From Micrococcaceae bacterium Sec5.1 (GTDB lineage: Bacteria > Actinomycetota > Actinomycetes > Actinomycetales > Micrococcaceae), in NCBI GenBank assembly GCA_039636795.1, contig CP143430.1, positions 2,170,001 to 2,234,000 on the forward strand: a DNA stretch of 64,000 nucleotides. The letters run 5' to 3'. This document shows positions 45,441-54,792 of the stretch, piece by piece. A model generated the notes under the pieces. The model ran no database searches. It worked only from the letters and a program-made list of their open reading frames with translations, and was not told the origin of the DNA. Both the position numbers and the translations under genes were made by a program. Numbering within the stretch: the stretch's first letter is position 1; each line of letters opens with the position of its first letter.

Positions 45441-46338
45441 GGAGTTCGCGCTTGCCTGGGAACGCTTTCCGTCAGCGACCCAGAGTTCGCTGCCAATATC
45501 ACAGCCCATAAATGATCCCATGGTCCTAGGACACTCCGAATGGCGGGGCAGATCCCGGAGCAAGTCGTGGCGCCATTCCCGCACTTCGAGGGTGGGCGCA
45601 ATTGTCACTCCTCCCGGGCCGGCTGAGTCACCTGCGACGGGTGTCAAATGTGCTGCGCTCGCACTGCGGGTCAAGCCATAACGCCCGGTCCTCTGCGGCA
45701 GCTGGGGCGGCGACCGATACGGGTGGGAGCTGCGGTCGGTCAACGTCGCCCCTTCCGATGTCGGGGCCCACCATGACTTCGTCGTCGCGGAACGCAGGTA
45801 GCGTTTTGTATGCCCTCGGCGTGGACCAACCGTCGCCGAGCTATCAGCAGGGCGAGCCAACGACGCCCCTCCGGCGTCAATGGCACGTTCTCGTGGGTCA
45901 CCAAGCGATCAGCTGGCACACGTTTCCGCGCTCGAATTCGACCTGACCGAAACCCGCCGCGGGCCGCCTACGCGTCCAGCGCAATGTGAATCCTCTCCGC
46001 GAACTGGCCATCAGAATCGCCTGCCCGGGGAAGCAGGTCTTCGACCGCCGGATACGCGCCTCAAGCACACCTGAGATGGCCGGTATATACGTTCCCTTGC
46101 GGGTTTAGGACTTGCGCCCCAGCTTGTCACTGAAGAAAGCGGAGCAGGCCATTCTCCGGGAAGATCTGCAAAGCGTATGGACGTGATCCAACTGTTCTAC
46201 GGAGCCGCACCGCTCTCGGGTCAACCTCCGGTCAGGCGACCGAGCAGGATCGGCGTGCCGCACCACCGCGTCTTGCGTTAAGTGGCCGTGCCGCCGGGCC
46301 CCTCGAAGGCATGAGCTGTATTGTGGCCTTCGCGCCTA
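45441..46338. other. Long region without a supported gene
   Basis: Open frames exist on both strands (notably minus 45426-45860) but carry no motif I recognise and have no clear ribosome-binding sites. It probably consists of worn fragments joined by past transposition. Confidence 0.4.
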
Positions 46339-46366
46339 TTGACAATCTGTACGTAACACGTCAGTA
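46339..46366 (+). promoter_or_regulatory. Candidate promoter and operator of the ABC transporter (site D)
   Basis: A consensus -35 TTGACA (46339-46344) is followed after 17 bases by CAGTAT (46362-46367). The 21-bp site TCTGTACG-TAACA-CGTCAGTA (46346-46366) fills the spacer; its right arm is a perfect consensus match, its left arm only partial. The layout matches site H at 16361-16388. The leader to the transporter start is about 240 bases. Confidence 0.5.
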
Positions 46367-46605
46367 TTCATCCTATGCCCGCCGCACTCCTCGTGCGGCT
46401 CGGCGGCGCGAGACGGAGCACTAAAGCGTTAGTTACCCTCTTGAGTTCTAAGAGTGAAGCCAAGGTTGTCAAGCAAAGACGCTCGATATCTGAAGTACGT
46501 CATGTGCAATGGGGTGGTAAGTGGCACCACATTACTAAACGATAGGCGTACTGCCTGTGTACGGGTTAATCCCGATGCTAGGGAACTTTATTTGAAGGAG
46601 AAGGC

Positions 46606-47799
46606 ATGAAGATGCGTAAGTATGGAATCGTTGGAGTCATCGGTCTCAGCCTAGTGCTGCCGGCCTGCGGTACCAGTAGTGGTAGCGGTGAAGCTGGGTC
46701 GGGCAACCCGATCAAGATCATGACGATAGCTACTCTGAAAAGCGACGCATATTCCGCGCCTTGGGTGCAGACAGCGGTGGAGGCAGCGGTCCATGGCATA
46801 AATGCAGACGGTGGCGTCGGTGGTCGACCGATCGAAGCCCTGTTCTGCAACGATAAATTCGACCCGAACGAGGCCACCGCCTGTGCTCAGCGTGCGGTGA
46901 GCGAAGGGGTCACGGCGATTATTGGCGGGGTGACCTCAAGCGAAGCGGTCATGACCCCGGTGCTCGAAGCGAAACACATCCCATACATCGGTCCGCCGGG
47001 AACAGACGCAAAGTTCGAGGCAACGAATGCGATCTACTACCCCATCAATGGTGCCGGCATTGCCCCCATGTACGGAGTTGGTAACCTTGCCGTGACACGC
47101 GGCGGCCCCAATGTCGTTACGGCGGTGAGCGACTACGGTACTGCACGTGCGGCGGGTGAGCTGATTAACGAGGCTGTGGGGGCAGCCCATGGACATGCGA
47201 GTACTGTCATCGTGCCCGTGAACGCTGCGGACTATGCACCGACTGCTGCCAGCATTCTGAGCAAGAACCCAAACGGGGTTGCGCTCACGGGAAGCAGCAC
47301 CGACATGGTCCGCGTCATTAGGGCCCTGCGGCAAGCTGGCTACCAAGGCACGATCTCCAGCCTCTCGTCGGTTGCGACGGCCGACGCCATCCAAGCGCTC
47401 GGCGGCTCCGCCGAGAATCTTGTTCTCGCTTCGCGTGGCCTGTCGGCGCTCGACACGGACAACCCTGTCATCGCCGAGTTCAACAAGGAGATGAAGGCCA
47501 CTGATCCGAATGCCGTTATTGACGACATCGGGCTGAACTCGTGGATGTCGGTGCGGCTCTTCGCGGAGGCGATAAAAGGCAAGAACATCACCGACGGCGC
47601 CTCAGTGATCTCCGCCCTGAATGAAATCACTAAGCCGATCAATCAGGGAGGCGTCTACCCGGATTACCCCGGCATCGTGAATCCGGCTCCGGTCGCACGA
47701 TACCCGCGTGTCCCTGTGTTCCAGACAATCCCCACCGTGATCAAGAACGGCAAGGTTGTGACGGACGGCGGCTTTTACAACCCGCTCGATGGCAAATGA
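46606..47799 (+). CDS. ABC transporter substrate-binding lipoprotein (LivK type)
   Basis: A 397-residue periplasmic-binding-type protein anchored as a lipoprotein. A charged MKMRK start, a hydrophobic stretch and the lipobox LPAC (Cys21) are followed by a Gly/Ser linker. The mature part has the type I leucine-binding fold signature: IKIMTIATLKSDAYSAPWVQ, AVHGINADGGVGGRPIEALF, TAIIGGVTSSEAVMTPVLEA and NLAVTRGGPNVVTAVSDYG. It captures the substrate for the transporter encoded next. Related proteins bind amino acids but also amides, aromatic acids and other hydrophobic acids, so the ligand may be the pathway substrate. The ATG at 46606 has an excellent ribosome-binding site (AAGGAGAAGG). The next gene overlaps its end by about ten bases. 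Confidence 0.92.
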   Translation: MKMRKYGIVGVIGLSLVLPACGTSSGSGEAGSGNPIKIMTIATLKSDAYSAPWVQTAVEAAVHGINADGGVGGRPIEALFCNDKFDPNEATACAQRAVSEGVTAIIGGVTSSEAVMTPVLEAKHIPYIGPPGTDAKFEATNAIYYPINGAGIAPMYGVGNLAVTRGGPNVVTAVSDYGTARAAGELINEAVGAAHGHASTVIVPVNAADYAPTAASILSKNPNGVALTGSSTDMVRVIRALRQAGYQGTISSLSSVATADAIQALGGSAENLVLASRGLSALDTDNPVIAEFNKEMKATDPNAVIDDIGLNSWMSVRLFAEAIKGKNITDGASVISALNEITKPINQGGVYPDYPGIVNPAPVARYPRVPVFQTIPTVIKNGKVVTDGGFYNPLDGK

Positions 47800-48652
47800 G
47801 GAAAGTGAACCGAAGGTGGCAGTGGAGTTCGACATGATGACTCACGAGAGACTGGGGGCACCAATGAGAAGCGGCTCGGCGAGTCAACGGGGCCATTCGG
47901 CTGAGCCATCATTACGCGCGAGTGGCCTGGTCGCTGGTTACGGCGAGTTGGAGGTCGTGCATGGGGTGGACATTGAAGTCCGTCAAGGCGAAGTTGTGGC
48001 TCTCTTGGGATCAAACGGAGCCGGCAAGTCCACGACCCTGCTGACTCTTGCTGGCGTACTCCCTGCGCTTGGCGGGAGGGTTGAATGGTTCGGCGAGCCC
48101 GCGAAGGGAACTCTTCACGCGCGGGCCGTGGGCGGGCTCGGTTTTGTTCCTGAAGAGCGCTCAGTCATCATGTCAATGTCTGTACGCGACAACCTTCTCT
48201 TGGGTTCGGGCGGGGTGGACGCTGCAGTGGACATTTTTCCTGAGCTGGGGAAGTTATTGTCTCGCAGTGCAGGACTACTGTCGGGAGGGGAACAGCAGAT
48301 GCTGACCCTCGCCCGCGCGTTGGCTCGCCGCCCGAAAGTCCTGCTCGCCGACGAGTTATCACTCGGACTTGCGCCAATCATCGTCGATCGCCTCATGGTG
48401 GCGCTCCGCCAGGCCGCAGAGAGGATAAATGTCGGGATTCTGCTGGTAGAGCAGCAGGCGAAACGCGCCCTGGAAGTTTCAGACCGATGGTACCTGATGA
48501 GACGCGGTTCGGTTGTTGCCAGCGGTGACTCAAACTCCGGACTCGAGGACATCCGCAGACTCTATCTGACGGACCACGACGATCTGACGGACCACGACGA
48601 TGCGGCTGGTTTGACCATGAACGGTTCACTGACTTTGGAAAGCGATATGTAA
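47789..48652 (+). CDS. livF: ABC transporter ATP-binding protein (LivF type)
   Basis: A 287-residue ATPase of the LivF branch. Walker A GSNGAGKST (about 73-81), signature LSGGEQQML, Walker B VLLADELSLGL and the switch region VGILLVEQQAK are complete. The first ~40 residues precede the ABC core (SLRASGLVAGYGELEVVHGV), so a later start such as the ATG at 47864 is possible; 47789 is used because it overlaps the binding-protein gene. Near the C-terminus the six residues LTDHDD are repeated in tandem, encoded by a perfect 18-bp duplication. Its stop overlaps the start of the fused permease gene (TAATG). Confidence 0.92.
   Translation: MANEESEPKVAVEFDMMTHERLGAPMRSGSASQRGHSAEPSLRASGLVAGYGELEVVHGVDIEVRQGEVVALLGSNGAGKSTTLLTLAGVLPALGGRVEWFGEPAKGTLHARAVGGLGFVPEERSVIMSMSVRDNLLLGSGGVDAAVDIFPELGKLLSRSAGLLSGGEQQMLTLARALARRPKVLLADELSLGLAPIIVDRLMVALRQAAERINVGILLVEQQAKRALEVSDRWYLMRRGSVVASGDSNSGLEDIRRLYLTDHDDLTDHDDAAGLTMNGSLTLESDM
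48566..48601 (+). repeat. Perfect 18-bp tandem duplication within livF
   Basis: The 18 bases starting CTGACGGACCACGACGAT occur twice, at 48566-48583 and 48584-48601. They duplicate LTDHDD in frame near the LivF C-terminus. It looks like a recent slippage event without effect on the frame. Confidence 0.9.
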
Positions 48653-51396
48653 TGGACATTCTGCGATTCGTCCTCGTTGGTATTGGTGCGGGAGCGCTTT
48701 ATGCGCTCATCGCTCAGGGGATGGTGCTCGTCTATCGAGGATCTGGCGTACTCAACTTTGCGCAAGGTGGTTTTGTGATGGTTGGCGCATACACTTATTA
48801 TCAGATGTCAGTTGGGTGGGGAATCCCACTTGCTGTAGCACTCGTTGGGTCGGTCGTTGCCGGAGCAATTCTCGGGTCACTCGTTCAGCTGCTGATTTTG
48901 CGAAATATGACGCGGGCGTCCCCTCTCCTCCGTGTGGTGGCAACGTTAGCGTTGTTCATCGTCCTCCAGGCCCTAGGCACATTGATCTTCGGTAGTTCCC
49001 TAAGGTCCGTACCGTCGCTTCTGCCAACCAACTCGATCGAAATTTCGGCTGGAGTGTCCATTGGCGCAGATCGCTTGATAATACTCGGCGTAGCCATAGT
49101 TTCAACCATTTGTCTTTGGTGGTTCTACAAGACCACGGCGTTTGGCCGCGCGACCAGCGCGGTAGCTGAGAACCAGCTGGTTCCGGCGAGCCTCGGCCAT
49201 TCCCCCGAACGAATTGCCGTTGCCAACTGGGCATTCGGCGCTGGATTGGCTGCACTGACTGGGGGGCTGATCGGCCCAATAACTTATTTGCAGCCGAACT
49301 TGCTAGCCATGCTCGTGATACCCGCACTCGCTGTGGCATATGCAGCGAACTTCCGTTCCTTCCCCGTGGTTCTCGTTGCAGGCCTGTCACTCGGCGTCAT
49401 CGAGGCTCTCATGTCAAGTTATGTCACGATCCCAGGAATGTCGCAGTCGGTTCCCTTCATAGTTGTGGTCACCCTTATGGTCTTGCGGGGACGCGGAATT
49501 CCAATGCGCAGTTACGTGTTGGATCGGTTGCCGTCGGTGGGACTCGGGCGGATCCCTGTGATAGTAGCTGCAACGAGTCTCATAGTTCTCTTGGCACTTC
49601 TTACGTCTATTCTTAGTCCCGTTTGGATCAACGCCTTTACGGTCACAATCGGGTTCATGATCCTCTGTCTTTCGGTCGTGCTGATTACTGGCTATGGAGG
49701 ACAATTGTCGCTCGCCCAGTATTCGCTCGCGGGCTTCGGCGCGCTTGTGGCTGCGCGGCTCTTTTCGGACTGGGAATGGCCCTTCCTTCTTTCCGTTCTG
49801 GGGGCGTTTATCCTCACTGCCTTATTGGGCGCTCTGGTCGCTCTCCCTGCGTTGCGGACTCGAGGTATCGATTTAGCAGTCGTGACTCTGGGGTTGGGGG
49901 TTGTGCTGTATAACGTAGTGCTCAATAGCAAGGACGTAAGTGGCGGAGTTGAGGGGATTCGCATTCCACCGATCGATGTCTTTGGCATCGACGTATCTGG
50001 ATTGACCAACCCAGAAGGATACGCGATCGTGGCGGCGATACTTCTGTTCGCGGTGGCGATTGGGCTGCTAAACCTGAGGCGCGGTGCAAGCGGGCGTCGT
50101 TTACTCGCGGTGCGAGGCAATGAGCGGGCCGCGGCGGCGCTCGGAGTCAATGTCTACGGTACCAAGGTCTTTGCGTTCTCGGCTGCGGCTGGAATCGCCG
50201 CCCTCGCAGGGATCATGCTCACATTCCGGGGCGCGAGCGTCGTTACAGTGCCCTTCGATCCGTTCCAGTCGATTATCGCGGTTGCCATGACAGTTGTCGG
50301 TGGTGTCGGGATGGTCGGCGGTGGCATTATGGGCGGTTCTTTGATAAGTGGGGGTATCGGTTCCGAGCTCTTCGCCAAGTTGCATGAGATCGAGTCGTGG
50401 CTACCTCTTATCACCGGAATCGTGCTGCTGGTTATTTTGGTTCGCCAACCGTCAGGGCTTTGGGCAGTCAATGCAGAATTAGCACGTGCTGGCGTTAACA
50501 AGATGAAAGATTCGATTCGTCGCAATAGAGCGGCCAAACCCAATGGATCTGCCGACGCAGAATTTTCTCAATATGCGAATGCTCACACGGTCAAAGTCGT
50601 ACCGCGGCGACTCAAGATTGGGGGTTTGCGAGTTGCGTTCGGAGCGGTAGTAGCCGTCTCGGATGCAACGCTGACAGTTGAGCCTGGACAGGTTCATGGG
50701 CTCATTGGACCCAATGGGGCTGGGAAGACCACCGTGATCGACGCGGCCAGCGGTTTTGTCAAGTCGACGGGGACCGTAACTCTTGGAGGGGACAGTCTAA
50801 CGGGGATGAGTCCACTCCGTCGCGTCGATGCGGGCCTGGCACGGTCGTTTCAATCTCTGGAACTCTTTGAGGACCTGACGGTCCGGGAGAATCTGGCAAT
50901 CGCATGCGAGGACTGGAACTTCCTGAAGTATCTCAAGGACTTTGTGAAGCCGGGGCGAGTCAGACTGAACACGGCTGCTATCGCGGCTGCACAACAATTC
51001 AACCTGATGGACGTTCTCGACGCGAAGCCGAGCGAACTTCCAATGGGTAGGCGTCGCCTCGTCGCTATCGCTCGGTCGATAGCAGCAGCACCTTCGGTCC
51101 TATGTCTTGATGAACCCGCCGCGGGTCTGAGCGACGCTGAGGCGCAGAATCTGTCCGTATTGCTTCGTGACGTGGCAAGAAACTGGAACATGGGAATTCT
51201 GCTGGTTGAGCACAACGTGGAGATGGTTGTCGCGACGTGTGACGTTGTGACAGTGCTGGTGGGCGGCTCCGTGTTGACCTCCGGGCCGCCCGAAGAGGTG
51301 CGCAGCGACGAGCGCGTCCTGGGAGCGTATCTCGGAGCTACGGGCACGACCGATGAGCACGATACAGACATTCGCATCATGTCTGAAACCACCTGA
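48652..51396 (+). CDS. Fused LivH-LivM permease and LivG ATPase
   Basis: A 914-residue protein that joins three normally separate subunits of a branched-chain-amino-acid-type transporter. Residues about 1-290 are LivH (GAGALYALIAQGMVLVYRGS, GVLNFAQGGFVMVGAY). Residues about 305-605 are LivM (LSVVLITGYGGQLSLAQYSL, LRTRGIDLAVVTLGLGVVLY). After a hydrophilic linker, residues about 640-885 are LivG with Walker A GPNGAGKTT (about 686-694) and Walker B VLCLDEPAAGL (about 813-823). The ABC signature reads LPMGRRRLVAIAR instead of LSGGQ. With LivF and the lipoprotein upstream, one ATPase is free and one is tethered to both permeases. The start ATG overlaps the livF stop by one base. LivM-LivG fusions are known in actinobacteria; a LivH-LivM-LivG fusion is less common. 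Confidence 0.92.
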   Translation: MDILRFVLVGIGAGALYALIAQGMVLVYRGSGVLNFAQGGFVMVGAYTYYQMSVGWGIPLAVALVGSVVAGAILGSLVQLLILRNMTRASPLLRVVATLALFIVLQALGTLIFGSSLRSVPSLLPTNSIEISAGVSIGADRLIILGVAIVSTICLWWFYKTTAFGRATSAVAENQLVPASLGHSPERIAVANWAFGAGLAALTGGLIGPITYLQPNLLAMLVIPALAVAYAANFRSFPVVLVAGLSLGVIEALMSSYVTIPGMSQSVPFIVVVTLMVLRGRGIPMRSYVLDRLPSVGLGRIPVIVAATSLIVLLALLTSILSPVWINAFTVTIGFMILCLSVVLITGYGGQLSLAQYSLAGFGALVAARLFSDWEWPFLLSVLGAFILTALLGALVALPALRTRGIDLAVVTLGLGVVLYNVVLNSKDVSGGVEGIRIPPIDVFGIDVSGLTNPEGYAIVAAILLFAVAIGLLNLRRGASGRRLLAVRGNERAAAALGVNVYGTKVFAFSAAAGIAALAGIMLTFRGASVVTVPFDPFQSIIAVAMTVVGGVGMVGGGIMGGSLISGGIGSELFAKLHEIESWLPLITGIVLLVILVRQPSGLWAVNAELARAGVNKMKDSIRRNRAAKPNGSADAEFSQYANAHTVKVVPRRLKIGGLRVAFGAVVAVSDATLTVEPGQVHGLIGPNGAGKTTVIDAASGFVKSTGTVTLGGDSLTGMSPLRRVDAGLARSFQSLELFEDLTVRENLAIACEDWNFLKYLKDFVKPGRVRLNTAAIAAAQQFNLMDVLDAKPSELPMGRRRLVAIARSIAAAPSVLCLDEPAAGLSDAEAQNLSVLLRDVARNWNMGILLVEHNVEMVVATCDVVTVLVGGSVLTSGPPEEVRSDERVLGAYLGATGTTDEHDTDIRIMSETT

Positions 51397-51404
51397 ACTA
51401 CGCC

Positions 51405-51800
51405 GGTTGATCGCCGGCAAATTTGATTGCCCGTTCGTGGCGGCGGTCTTGACCAGCGGCGGCAGTGTTGTGACGGGGAGGCCTCCGCCTTGGGTGCCGA
51501 CGTGTGTCAGGGATCCCTTGCCCGTCCCTCGTGTCGTCACTGGGAGAGCCCCTTCTTTCCCGGGTGAAATGGCCATGCCAATCGTGTGTATCACCTGGGA
51601 AGGAAGGGGCATGTTGTGACTTGCCGTGGGAGTTCATGGAAATTTGGTTGCCTACGATTTAAGCCGGTAACTGTCGCCGCGAAGATCTGCGGCGTCTCGC
51701 ACAGCGCCTGCGCACTTTTGTGAAAGGCCGCCAGAAGGGAGCGCAGGCACTGGTGCGGTGGCGCCGATGGCCGAGTTCGCCAGGCCTCTGGCTCCGGCGG
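51405..51800 (+). mobile_element. IS21-family left-end remnant
   Basis: The stretch repeats, with many differences, the left end and start of istA of the element at 54552. Terminal blocks include GCCGGCAAATTTGATTGCCC and TTGACCAGCGGCGGCAGTG. The intervening GGGAGAGCCCC, ATGGCCATGCCAATCG and GGAAGGAAGGGGC segments are also shared. Then GAGTTCATGGAAAT leads into AAGATCTGCGGCGTCTCGCA. Homology stops in the IstA N-terminal region. Confidence 0.75.
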
Positions 51801-51904
51801 TGAAGCTGCTTCCGTGCCAAGGGATCCGGAGTCCAAGGGCATGGTTAAGCGGATGAGCAGGTTCTTCCGGCAACGCTTTACCCCAAGCTGGTACTACACT
51901 TGCA

Positions 51905-52440
51905 TTTCAGGCGTGGCCGCAGGCCCTGTAGAGGCAACGCTTGGCGCGTTTCTGGTGTCTTCGGCACCAGGGGGATCTTTCAGGGTGTGTGGTCCGTCTG
52001 GGTAGCGACGCCCAGGCGAGGCAGGTGATCAGGTGCCCGATTTCGGGCATGCTCACGGTAATCACCCCGCTGTCGTCATTGGGGTGGGGGCACCCTTTTG
52101 AACCGCAAGACGGTCGGGAAAGCATGGATAGCATGATGTGCCTGTCCCAGCCGGCAGACCTGGTGGTCGAGGCAGGTTTCGGCCTTGGCTGCTTAAAGGG
52201 TTTCCTCGACGGCCCAGCAGGCGTCGGCCACGCGCGCACGCGTTCGGCCAGGGAGACCCTCGCCTGTGCGTGGTAGATGTAGTAGGCCAGATACCCGGGG
52301 TCGGCCAGGGACAGTCGGGCGAGGAGCCAGTGCTCGCGTTCCGGATCGTTGGCACGGTTGATGCCGGCACGGGCCCAGGAACTGTGGCGGTCGCCCTGGA
52401 ACCAGTTCCTGCGGAGCGGGTCCGCCTTAGCATGTAGATG
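51905..52440 (-). pseudogene. IS701-family transposase, C-terminal remnant
   Basis: On the minus strand the sequence reads HWLLARLSLADPGYLAYYIY and then, across frame changes, fragments equivalent to WAVEE...AAKAE...GLDH and DRHIMLSMLS. These are the C-terminal motifs of IS701/IS4-like transposases (LADPGEIAYY...GARWAVEECFQAAK...GLDHYEVR...WYRHITLAML). At least three frameshifts are needed, so it is a relic. Confidence 0.65.
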
Positions 52441-52466
52441 CCCGCGAGGAGCCGTAGCAGCCGGGA

Positions 52467-52615
52467 TCAGCGCCTCGACAGTTTGGCCAGCCAGCTCTTC
52501 TTCGACGTCTCAGCTGCGGGGACAGCCTTCGATGGGGCCTCTTTGTCGTCGTCGGGTTCTTCGTCGAACTTTCCAACGACTGCGAGGTCGAACAGAAACT
52601 GATCGACCGATGACA
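52467..52615 (-). CDS. Possible small acidic protein, 49 aa
   Basis: From GTG 52615 the frame encodes VDQFLFDLAVVGKFDEEPDD and a Lys/Ala-rich tail ending KKSWLAKLSRR. The composition and codon usage look like a real coding end, but no ribosome-binding site is evident and the start overlaps the divergent gene at 52610. It could be the C-terminus of a larger lost gene. No function can be suggested. Confidence 0.3.
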
Positions 52616-52903
52616 CTAGGTCCACGCCGCGCCTGGCAGGCCGCAACAAAAGCCAAGCAAGAGTCCAAGGAACTGGGCGAGCTGCGCGCCATCGAACCAG
52701 CGTCCCGGCGCCGCGATGGCTCACCCAAAGTGGGCCCTGGCCAGGTTTACGTGGTGAGCTCCGGCAAGGTCTATCACCCGGCCTGGTGCAACTCAGTGGG
52801 CAACATCTGGGACGACAACCCCAAACGGCTGCTGGTCGTCGAGGAGACTGGTGTTGGCGACCGTCAGGCCTGTAAAGCCTGCGACGAACGCCTGCAGGCC
52901 TGA
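52610..52903 (+). CDS. Hypothetical protein, 97 aa, with a Cys/His-containing C-terminal domain
   Basis: A small basic protein whose second half (GQVYVVSSGKVYHPAWCNSV, GNIWDDNPKRLLVVEE, RQACKACDERLQA) resembles short actinobacterial proteins of unknown function. They share the pattern VYVV..G.VYH..WC followed by C..C, suggesting a metal or redox site formed by His, Cys42-type and CKAC residues. The start at ATG 52610 is the most sensible one but lacks a clear ribosome-binding site; the frame is open further upstream. It lies between insertion-sequence relics and may be a passenger gene. Confidence 0.45.
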   Translation: MTLGPRRAWQAATKAKQESKELGELRAIEPASRRRDGSPKVGPGQVYVVSSGKVYHPAWCNSVGNIWDDNPKRLLVVEETGVGDRQACKACDERLQA

Positions 52904-53324
52904 CTTTGCATATTTAGCGGCTACGACTGAGTCAGGCCTCCGGCGGTCCTCTCGGTAAGAGACGGTCCGCCCGCATAGGATGATCCCATATCTGAACCCG
53001 AGCCAATCACGATCCGGAACAGTCTGCCGAACATCCTGCAAATGAGGCGTATGGCCCGGCTTGGAAACGCACGCAGGATGTCATGGTGGTCATAACGGTA
53101 GGTGGTACTTCCACTCACCTGGCTTTCGAAGTCTTTGCGGTCAGACTTCCCGGTTCGTGGCCCGCGCTTGGTTTCTCCTCAGGGGCTGCAGGGCGTTTAA
53201 AGGCTGGTCTCAAACAGGGCATCGCCACGATCACCGATACGAACGGCACACTCATCGACCTGGCGCTCAACACCGAGATGAATCTGCCGGAACACTAAGC
53301 TCTTGCCGCTTCGAAGGCAGCACC
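52904..53324. other. Region without a supported gene
   Basis: A frame at 53083-53298 (ending TDTNGTLIDLALNTEMNLPE) has some coding character and may be a piece of the gene whose remnant follows, but no family motif was identified in it. Confidence 0.35.
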
Positions 53325-53760
53325 TTTCCGATGACGAGGAAGCGTACAACAAGGCCTGGCCGCCGCGCTGGGAGGGGTCTGCCTCGATCGGAAGCTGATC
53401 ACCACGGACCTCCACCGCCGAGGCATCGAAGCGTGCGACCTATATCTTCCGGACGCGACCCTGATCCACGTCAAGAAAACCGAGAAGTCCGCTGCCGCGA
53501 GTCATCTCCTGGCGCAGGCGCTCGTGTCCGCGGACGCTCGGTGCAATGATGATCAGGCGAGGGAGAAGCTGCGAAGCAGAATCAAAGCGCTTGGCGGTAA
53601 CGCAGATGGGCTGGGGTCGAAGCCCTCGAGGGCCGTGCAAGCCCTGCATCGGCTTGAGGGGAAACCGGTGACTCCGAAAACCCTTTTCACCTTCACAAAA
53701 GTTAACTTGGTCAGACAGGGCGCCGTCGCTCCAGGAGCGAAGCGTTTCGGTGCGTGTGGT
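53325..53760 (+). pseudogene. DUF6119 / TIGR04141-like protein remnant
   Basis: After a short EEAYNK segment in one frame, another frame reads LAAALGGVCLDRKLITTDLH, RRGIEACDLYLPDATLIHVK, KTEKSAAASHLLAQALVSAD and then KTLFTFTKVNLVRQ. The order YN..LA, LDRKL, EACDL, LIHVK...SHLLAQ, F..KVNL is that of the 'sporadically distributed' TIGR04141/DUF6119 family, whose members are patchily distributed and often lie in mobile or defence-related regions. The N-terminal half is missing or unrecognisable, and the frame breaks before and after, so the gene is dead. The identification rests on motif memory, not an alignment. Confidence 0.55.
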
Positions 53761-53869
53761 ATTGATCGAAGGTACCAGCGCCTGAGCCGTGGCTTAGGAA
53801 GCCGCGCCGTGCAAGGCCCTGCAAGATGTCGTGGCTTTCCTACTACGTGCCCAGCCGTCACTCGGGTTC

Positions 53870-54390
53870 AACCCACGTTGATGTCCAGTCGAGGGACTCG
53901 CTTAGAGAAGCGATGCGGCTGAACTCCTCGAAGTACGAATGGGCGATGGCTGCGTCGTGGATCACCACGGCGTTCTCGAACGAGAAGCTGGCGTTCCTGG
54001 TGAAGTTGAAGGAACCCCTCCAACGCTCTCGGCCTCAAGAGTTATGGAGTCAGCCATCTCCAAGCCCCCCCCACAACGTCGCCCAGAACTGCCGTCTGGC
54101 GTAGACGGACAAGGAATTTGTGGTGCATGCGCGGGCTGGCCGCCTTCCGCTCCGAGTTGTGGTTGCCGACGCAACGAACGCCTTCTTGGCGATCTCGTCC
54201 AAGACCTCCAGATCGGTCCATGCAACACATCCGATTAAGGCTTCGGAGCCGCGGGATGAAATCGACAAGAGGTTCTTTCACGGCTCCGAAGTGGGAATTC
54301 ACGCGCGGACCAGACGAGGAGGCTCCTCGGCTGCGCTGGTCCCACTCGAAGTCGCTCGGCTCGTAAATATCTGGCCGTAGATCATGAAGA
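53870..54390 (-). pseudogene. Phospholipase-D-like nuclease remnant
   Basis: The minus strand shows ISRGSEALIGCVAWTDLEVL, DEIAKKAFVA and, after frame changes, MHHKFLV (the HxK part of a PLD motif). GSFNFTRNASFSFENAVVIH then leads into DAAIAHSYFEEFSRIASLSE. The HxK...GSxNFTxxAxxxNxE arrangement is typical of single-HKD PLD-type nucleases and toxins. Two or three frameshifts make it non-functional. It is convergent with the DUF6119 remnant, and both lie between IS21 sequences. Confidence 0.6.
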
Positions 54391-54792
54391 GACCGCTGAC
54401 CTGGATTTTCTGGTGCTGGTTGACTGAACAATCACCCTAGGGCCTCGAGGAGTCTTGGTCGTGAAACTCCAGCCGTCGGCGCGTGCAGTGGGACCACGGG
54501 CTCAATCGGTCATGACCTTCGAAAGATTCGCCGTGGTCATCGGGGCCATCGTGTAAGCGGCAACTTCAAACTGACCGGAGACGGAAAATCTGATTGACCG
54601 TTCGCGGCAGTGGTTTTGACCATTGGCGGCAAGCATTTTTGGACACCAGTAGGCCATCTTGAGTGGTCTAGCGGGCCGGGATTCCTCTTGTAAATCCCTC
54701 GTGTCGCTACGGGGAGAGCCCCCTCCTTCCACGGTGAAATGGCGATGCCAATCGTTGTATTTCACCCGTTGCGGGGAAGGAAGGGGCTCGTT

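Noticed and set aside
45426..45860. 145-codon minus-strand frame after the IS110 fragment
   Set aside because: Partly antisense to the IS110 fragment, no family motif and no start signal; left as unassigned sequence.
48566..48601. Possible short CRISPR-like or regulatory repeat
   Set aside because: It is an in-frame 18-bp tandem duplication of only two units inside livF; no spacers or cas genes occur in the window.
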